Below are positions 42,110 to 48,683 of a DNA stretch of 48,683 nt, piece by piece. The stretch is from Amylostereum areolatum (taxonomy: Eukaryota > Basidiomycota > Agaricomycetes > Russulales > Stereaceae): NCBI GenBank assembly GCA_012932865.1, contig SAXG01000139.1, forward strand, positions 16,910 through 65,592, read 5' to 3'. Numbering within the stretch: position 1 is the first letter of the stretch; each line of letters starts with the position of its first letter. The translations under genes and the position numbers were made by a program. The notes below the pieces were generated by a model that saw only the letters and a program-made list of their open reading frames with translations, did not search any database and was not told the origin of the DNA.

Positions 42110-44845
42110 TCACTGTTTGGGACGATCCACGTAACGCTTGGGCCGCGGACGCTGGCCATCGTTGTGTTGTGCGCTCGCGAGGTGCCGTTTCAACTGGGAT
42201 AGGCAAGGAACAATTTTCTTACAGAGGGGGCATACTTGCTTCCCTTTGGGTTTCATGCGGTAGGTGACCATGGTTCTTGCGAGACGGTAAGCAGGGGCGG
42301 GCGGGGGCGACGTAAACTCAACTCACTCGAAGAACTCGTGGCGAGACATGTGAGTATAGGTGCCCACAAAGGAGGGGTCGGGAGGGATCGGCGGAGAGTA
42401 GTAATCGACGACGGAGCAAGACTGTTCCTCCTGCAGGTCGCGAAAGGAGTGAGACTGGAGGCTAAGTTGTTCCCTCCGTACTGCCACCTCGTCGAGGGTC
42501 AACGAGGGAAGGGCTGCTTCTGCCTCGATGCGACGGCGATTGAGGATCATTCGCCGGATCTGAGATATCTTAATTTTGAATCGCTTGCTAGCCTGGTGGA
42601 GAAGGCCGCGGACGGTGTCGCTGTCGTCGTCCGACGACAGTGCGAGCTCCCTCTGCTCCGTGGTCAAATCCTAGGGGAGCCGTCAGGGTCAAGCGTGCAA
42701 ACGGCGACCGGGAACGTACCTCGATGTGGACCCAGGCCTCGTGCGCGCCCGTATCGATGAGAACGACGAGCGCGCGTCTGAGGGTTTGAAGCTGTTGAAG
42801 TTCAGCGTCGTCGGCTACGGCGTCCTCGATCGTGATGTGGTCGTCGTAGTCCGCGTGCTTTCTACACGTCTAGCGCTCAGCGTGGATGACAGCCGAGAAG
42901 GAGACAAAGTACCTGAAAACAGCAGGAGCGTCGATGTGCGTGAGGCCGTGCACGTCCTTTTTCTGTCCGTGGAGGACGAGGGCGGCGAGATCGATGCGTG
43001 ACACGGTGCTGTCGTAGCAATCAAACAGGGTGTTGCTGATCTGCTTGTGATGCATGAGCGCCTTGGTGAGCGCCTCACCGAGGATGCTTTGGATCTTGGT
43101 CGCGGAGCCACGTCGCCAGCAGTAGGTCGTGTTGTTATTTTCGGTGCCTGGACGACGGGTAAGGACGAGACGCTTCGGAAAGAGAAAGAGAACGGACCGC
43201 CGAGGCCTGCACTGATGCACTGTCGGATGAGAAACTCGCGGACGGCAGCATCCGACATCGCCTGGTCCAGGTTGAGGGTGTGCCCCCCAGCTGAGCAGCT
43301 GACAAAGACGGGGCGGTCGAGGAACTCGGGTGACCATTGAATCTGGTAGTCGTCGCCGTAGGCGAGGCTCTCCCAGGTCTTGTGGTCACGGATGGCGCCG
43401 CGGCGGAAGGCCATGAGGGCGAACATCAAGCCTAGGTCGAGCATCACGTCGTTGTCGTCTTCCTGAGGACCGATCGTGAAGCGTTGCCTGATCCGAAGAG
43501 TGAGTGAAAACGGGAGGAGCAATCAAGGCGAACAGACTCACTCGTCCGAGTCGAGGACGTTGCAGCCTTTCCACGAATCTACGAGGATTTGCACGTGAAA
43601 TTGGGCGCAGGCGGAGGACGATACCCTGAGTAGTTTTATATGCTAAAAGCGGAAGGGTTGGCGCGAGCGAACGGGGTGAGCGGGAGAAGGACGAACCCTG
43701 AAACGGAGATAGCTGTCCGGATAGGCGGAGCATTTGACCACCGAGCTGGGGCGGGCGAGGGTGAATATATCCACTAGCCAAAGGACAATGTGCTGCAGCA
43801 CCTGGGTGGACGTCAGCGGGTGAGGGGGGGGGGATGAAGGAGGTCACGCACATTTTCCCAGTTTTTCCCGTTTTTCATCGTGACGTCGATCAGCAAGCGC
43901 AACTCTTCGTCGGAAAAGTAGCGTTTGACCCGGGGATTGTGGGTGAGGCCGAGGCGAGATTTCAGGACGAGCACATACTGTGCACGGTGAGGGGGCGGTG
44001 GCACACGAAGAAAGGGGGAGCGAACCTCGTTCAACCGTTTTGCCCAGGTGGCGGTCGTCGTGCGATCGTTAACGCCTTCGTTCACGAACTGACACATCTG
44101 ATGGGCACGGGTGAGCGTTGCGACGGCGATGGGGAAGGATGGAGCGTACGAGGCCGAGCATGTCGCCGGTCAGCGATCGCATCAGGAAAAACCTCCCTTA
44201 CTAAAATCAACAAATCCAGCAAATTAGCGCTAGTTAGAGGGGGACCTTCCTAAAGTGAACTAACGGGCTCTATTCTCACAAAACCCCGTACACATTTCGA
44301 TGCACCGTCGTCGACATTGACCTCATATTTGCACTTCAAATACATAGTTGAGGCCAGAAGGGTGACAGGGACCTACGTTGACGTAGTGCCTTGCAGGTTG
44401 GCAGCGGGAACAGGGAATTAGGAAGGTCCCCCTCTAATTAGTAGATTTTTAGTAAGGGAGGTTTTTCCTGATGCGGAGGCTCACTACACGCATGGGCTCG
44501 TCCGGGTTGGACATAGATCTGGAGCAGCGAACGGTGGTGAAGATGTACGACTTGACGCGCTCTGCAAACGTGAGTGACGAGGAAGGCGGGGGGAAGGATG
44601 GGCGACTTACCCAGGATGCATTCCGCGGCAAACTCCCTGTCCACAAACTCGGGATAGCGATGGACGGTGAAGAGCTGGAAGCGTGTGCAGGTGCGGCGGC
44701 GGCGAATCTTGGTTGTTTCGGCCCAAGCAGGTTGCCCGTCTGCATCGCCGTCGATTTGTTTGGCGAGCTCGGCCTCGTAATCACTGGACGACAGGGCCAC
44801 GAAGCGAGCCTGGTCGTTGGCGCGGGAGCCACGAAGGCCAACCAT
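42110..44845 (-). CDS. Tyrosine-recombinase-like protein (DUF3435/Crypton-like) with C-terminal C2H2 finger (630 aa)
   Basis: The model is complement(join(42110-42275, 42327-42670, 42720-42861, 42913-43147, 43198-43487, 43542-43642, 43697-43801, 43852-43977, 44026-44097, 44485-44561, 44611-44845)); every phase closes. The candidate catalytic set of a tyrosine recombinase is present in order: Arg187 in FTLARPSSVVK, Tyr344-x2-Arg347 in TYCWRRGSATK, His368/His369 in ALMHHK, and Tyr380 in LFDCYDS. Other blocks include FRRGAIRDHKTWESLAYGDDY. The C-terminus has a zinc finger C591-x2-C594-x12-H607-x5-H613. Such proteins include Crypton and Starship-captain-related recombinases, but many fungal copies look domesticated. 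A MITE sits in the 387-nt intron between exons 2 and 3 of the transcript. The family assignment is my inference. Confidence 0.75.
44178..44475. mobile_element. MITE with long inverted repeats inside the recombinase-like gene
   Basis: CGCATCAGGAAAAACCTCCC at 44178 is repeated exactly, inverted, ending at 44475; the perfect arm is 29 bases. A second inverted block, AGAGGGGGACCTTCCTAA, lies further in on both sides after a small gap, giving arms of about 75 bases. The total is about 298 bp with no coding capacity. The target duplication is ambiguous because the end sequence is itself partly palindromic. By my gene model it lies wholly inside an intron, which would explain why the gene stays intact. 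Confidence 0.8.
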
Positions 44846-45069
44846 GGGGAGAGGGGAAAGTGGACGACCGGATGGAGCGTCGGACGTCGAGATTTATATG
44901 GGGCGTGAGTGGGCCCAGGCCATTTTTCATTCCGATGCGTGTTAATACATATGAGGGAAGCACAACGCCATATACAGGTGGAGGACGAAGTACGATCCGA
45001 AAGCAGCGAGCGAGAGCAGACAGGATGACCGAAAGCAGGCAGAGCGATCCGAAACGGGAAGGAAGACGA

Positions 45070-46322
45070 TTACCGGGAGGAGCCAGGAACGGCGTTCTCG
45101 GGTATCTTGCCTTGCTTGGCGGTGGGTCCACGTCCTGCATTGGGCTTGAGGGTGGTGGTGGTGGTGGCGACGGACGGCTCGCCGGGGGGTGCGTGAGAAG
45201 CGATTTCTTCAAGCGTGCGGAGCATATAGCGGCCGAGAGCGGCCTCCAAGGCCAACGGGAGCTCCTCGTCCAAAAGAGAAGTCGGGGGGACAGGGAGGTT
45301 GGCTGCTTTGGCGATGCGACGACGTTCAGCGCGGCGCTCGCAGAGTTGATCGCGGGCGAGAAGGCCGGTGGCGAGGGCGCCGAGGGCTTCGATGTGCGCC
45401 CGAGATATGTTGACCGAGTTTGCGACGTGGGCGGCGGAAGCCACGGAGAGGGTGGCCTGAGCGGCGGTCACTTTCTGAGTGCCGAGGCCGGGGATGGGAC
45501 CGATGGCGCGACCTATGATGTGATCGGCGAGGATGACGGGGAGCCTCTGTTGGGCGTGAGTACGGTACCGGAGAGCGGACGGGGGAACGTACCAGGTCGA
45601 GCAGGATGCCGTCGGTGGACGGTACCAGAGCGGGCTTGTTTGCGCGGACGCGCGACGTGACGGGGGAGGCGGGAGCGCTGTCGGCCGCGGAACCCTCGTC
45701 GTCAAAGTCGTCCTCGGAGGATGCGACCACTTTTCCCTTTTTCTTGGTGGGAGCGACACGTTCGTCATCCGAGCTGGGGATAGTCTTGCGCTTGCGCTTG
45801 AGAACGGCAGCCTTGGCGGGTGGCTCCGCAACCTTCTTGGGCTTGGAAGCGACGGTGTCGGCGGGGGGCTCCGTGTCGTCCGTGTCGGTGTCGAGAACGA
45901 TGACCTGGCCTTGCGGTTCGGGTTTGGCGACGGGTTCTTCCCGAGGTTGCTTTGATGTGTGTTAGTAGCGCATATATGCATGCGGGGGCTGACGTACCCA
46001 ATCGTCGTGGTGGTCCTGTGGCTCCTCCGTACCCCTCCACGGGTTGGCGGTCTGAGAGGTGTCACCATAGGCGACAACCTCTGCTGTCACTCGGGTGCTG
46101 GCAACGCGCGAGTGAACGGCGGCGATGGTCCGATGTTGGTAGTTGATGTTGGGCCTGAGCGGGTGAGTGGGAAGATTACATAAGGGGGGAGAGGAACTCA
46201 CACGGGTGGGATGGGCTTGATGCTGTAGGGGGGGTGAGATATGAATCAAGGGAAGGAGAGGGGACTCACAGGCCGTTGTTGGGCAGGCGGCTGAGCGCGT
46301 GGTCAGCAGACTCTTTTGCCAT
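45070..46322 (-). CDS. Unknown 354-aa protein upstream of the recombinase-like gene
   Basis: The model is complement(join(45070-45546, 45593-45949, 45998-46154, 46202-46222, 46270-46322)); all phases close from MAKESADHAL to the stop. The N-terminal half is low complexity: acidic patches (DTDTDDTEPP, SSEDDFDDEG) alternate with basic ones (KRKRK, KKKGK), suggesting a nuclear protein. The C-terminal 160 residues are Ala/Leu-rich and helical (ILADHIIGRAIGPIPG, AHIEALGALATGLLA, LEAALGRYMLRTLEEI). I recognise no domain. It lies 224 bp upstream of the recombinase-like gene on the same strand. The second exon is only 21 nt. It could be an ordinary host gene or a partner of the recombinase. Confidence 0.65.
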
Positions 46323-47662
46323 GGTGGGTGCAGAACAAGAAATCCTGGATGACAGTCGCGTCGCGTGCGGTCGGTCACGTGCGCGCGCGGGCTTTCGCCG
46401 GAAATAGCCGTGGCCGCCGGCGCGGCCAGAAACAGTTGTGCGGCAGGCTCATCCGAGCCTTTGGCCAGAAATGGCCACGGCCTTGCGGTCCAAACAGCGT
46501 CCAAAGTCAGTGGCTCAGAGAGCTTTTTGCGCAGACTGACCGTGACGGAGACAGAAAATTTCATTTATCTCAGCCTTGGCCGGGAATTTCATTGGATATT
46601 TATTATTCCTTCTCGAGTCCTGGCCCCCGGGCTCCTACCTGCCGCACATACTTATAAGATGGATGATTCACGAACAAACTCCTTGCCAAGAGTCAAGACA
46701 GCTTCGCATTCTACTCTCTTGCTACCCTATGTAGCATGGCGATGGAGGATATGGACTGCATCAGCATGTAAGTAGGAACTCTCCGAGAAGACGCCCGAGA
46801 TCCTAGGTACCGATAGCCGTTGTCCTCGACTTCCTCGACAGCGCATCATACTAATCATACGCCCGGTATGCCCCGCACCCCTTGGTACAGTAAAAACCAC
46901 CGAGATCTTTGTTCGGCCTATTCTCATTCGCTGCTGCCCTCCGTGGTGTTCCGAGTGCGTCTCGGGTTTTAGTTTTGTTCGTTCTTTTCTCCGATCCATT
47001 CCGAAGGGCAAGGGATGCGCTGACTCGGGCGGCAGGAGCGAGTCCAAATAAACTTGCGAACCTGAACGATGACGGAACGACTCGGAAAGGCCTTACTTTA
47101 TGAGAGTGATGAATCTGCTACGCCCATGATATACGCATGGAGAGAAAATATACAAATCGCTGACTCACATGCCGAGGAAACGCGTCGGTGTGCATGGCCT
47201 GGCTGCATAATGTATGACGTGCAAAGTGAGCGGGAAGAGTTGACACCGGGGTGCGCGGATGCACCAGTCACCGCGCGCGCATGATGAGGCAGCTACCGCA
47301 GAGCGAGAGGCTAGAAGCATCGCGTAAAGTGCAAACGTGAACGTGAACGTGAGAGGTTTGTTTCCCCAAAAGGCCGTGGTTAACCTCTGCTCTCACCTCA
47401 TTCAGTTATCTTCGCGGAACGTACAGAACGGCACACGAAGGCATCGCAAATTGCTTCACAAAACGGCACAGGGCCCGCGCTGTCCCTTTGTAGAAGACCT
47501 GCATGGTCCAGATGGTCGGAAACGCGCTCGCGCCGTGTGACCGCACCATGATTGCCGTGGAGGCTAGCACCTTCAAACAGGCCACTCGGCGGAGAGCAAG
47601 ACGCCGTTTGGACCTTGCGCGAAAACGGGGCTCGTCCAGGGTGGTGCAGATGACTACTCAAT
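46323..47662. other. Intergenic, nothing recognised
   Basis: Only short, unremarkable open frames occur on either strand. The first 200 bp should hold the promoter of the 354-aa gene. Confidence 0.4.
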
Positions 47663-48683
47663 TCATGATCTTGCCGGACCCTCCGACGGCAGCTGAGCGT
47701 CACAGCGAGTTGGATCGCTCCTTCCATGATCATCAAGTGCTAAAACGCTGTGTGCTTTCGCTGGCCGTCCCGAGTCGTGACACACGTACCAGGTCGTGAG
47801 CCATGACGATGTCATTTCAAAAGGCCATGCGATGCGCTTCACATCTCCGGAAATAAACGCTCTTGGAAAGACTATTGAGACCGAGCGCACTCGAAGTTTC
47901 CAGTGTACGGGCAGATCGGCTCTGGGAGCCAGTGCAATATCGGAAATTCGTGATCGCCCACACAGCGCGACAATCCTGCCATGACACAAGGACCTGAGAA
48001 CGAGGAGATTCAGGTTGGGGGTGGTGTGTAGGGATGCCCGAAGGTGCGGCGTCGATGAGAAGGTAGCAAACAATACAACCTTCTCCAGTAAGCCTACCAC
48101 TGGCTCAGCGGTCTTCGGACCGCCCGGGTTTCGACTGATACCGACGCCGAGGTTTCTTTCGGAGCCCCGCCAGAGAGGAGAGTATTTAGGCCGCGTGAGG
48201 ACACACCACGAGTCCTGGGGAGCGCACACAAGTTTCAAGCACTACGCCAAGCTAATCCACACGAGGAGTCGGGCGTTAGGACCGATGCGGGACTGCCAGA
48301 GAGTTTGGATAGTGGAGCGAAAGACCTGTATGGGGAGTGTGAACGCCCAGTGCGTGAAGCAGACGAGTCTCAGGGTCTCCAACATCGGCCTTCCGCGTCC
48401 GAATGTCGGAATGGGCGTGGGTGAACGTCCTTGATGTTAGTGGCGACGTGCGCCGAGACTTGTGGTGCTTTAGAGGCAGTAGGTTCGTCGGTTTCCGGGT
48501 TTGAACGTCGCCCCGGGGACAATCATCGCTCCGAGAAGCGGGAACCATTTAGAGTGTGGGAGACAACTGCGAGTTGCATGTGAGTGTACTGAATCGAAAA
48601 GGAACTCGAGCCGTCAAGGTGACCTCGGACAAACATACTAAGAGAGGCCAAGGCAACCGATATGGGTGTGTACCTTTCCAGGC
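47663..48683 (-). CDS. Possible partial gene, weakly F-box/LRR-like, off the right edge
   Basis: A minus-strand frame from 48238 to 47663 is open for 191 codons, with regular Leu/Val spacing (VVGLLEKVVLFATF, LRASLHTTPNLNLLVLRSL, VRSVSIVF, DVKRIAWPFEM). Another frame just upstream reads PMLETLRLVCFTHWAF and QVFRSTIQTLW, in the style of LRR segments of Agaricomycete F-box proteins. I could not build a clean splice path or find the F-box, and the 5' end would lie beyond the window. Coordinates give the region, not exons. Confidence 0.25.

Overview
This window looks like nuclear DNA of a mushroom-forming basidiomycete (Agaricomycetes). Coding exons are GC-rich and split by many 50-70 nt GT-AG introns. 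Two lineage-typical families are present: a divergent F-box-like protein and FunK1 fungal-type kinases. I found no CRISPR array, rRNA or complete tRNA. All gene models below were built by hand from splice signals, reading frame and protein motifs.

Left part (1-6.5 kb): a row of broken genes. These are a FunK1 kinase relic running off the left edge, a relic of a MINDY/FAM63-type deubiquitinase, a relic of a leucine-rich-repeat/SAP-like gene, and a frameshifted copy of a small secreted Asp/Arg/Gly-rich protein. All need frame changes to read through, either from true decay or from uncorrected base-calling errors.

6.9-12.5 kb: a decayed but recognisable Helitron on the minus strand. The Cys-rich N-terminus, Rep/HUH nuclease with HIH and two-tyrosine motifs, and PIF1-type helicase follow in the right order. 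It lies between two paralogous segments, each with a small secreted protein gene. The second copy (13.8 kb) is intact. An orphan copy of the F-box gene's first exon lies at 12.9-13.1 kb. A 1.29-kb element with terminal inverted repeats and a TGA target duplication follows at 14.3-15.6 kb.

15.9-34.3 kb: mostly single-copy, intact genes. In order they are an F-box-like protein (+), a truncated FunK1 kinase (-), a 15-exon SPX-domain low-affinity phosphate transporter of the PHO87/90/91 type (+), a KilA-N/APSES-type DNA-binding protein (-) and ornithine decarboxylase (-). The 4.6 kb between the transporter and the KilA-N gene holds nothing I recognise.

35.5-39.5 kb: a complete Tc1/mariner-type element of 4,021 bp with 69-bp perfect inverted repeats and TA target duplications. 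It carries an intact spliced transposase (+) and, facing it, a second intact seven-exon gene of 575 aa with no obvious transposase role. This cargo or accessory gene is the most unusual feature of the window.

39.7-46.3 kb (all minus): a PTPA/Rrd PP2A activator, a tRNA-Leu 5' half on the plus strand, a 630-aa tyrosine-recombinase-like protein (DUF3435/Crypton-like) with a C-terminal C2H2 finger and a MITE inside one intron, and an unrecognised 354-aa gene. The last 2.3 kb is unresolved; a weak F-box/LRR-like reading runs off the right edge.
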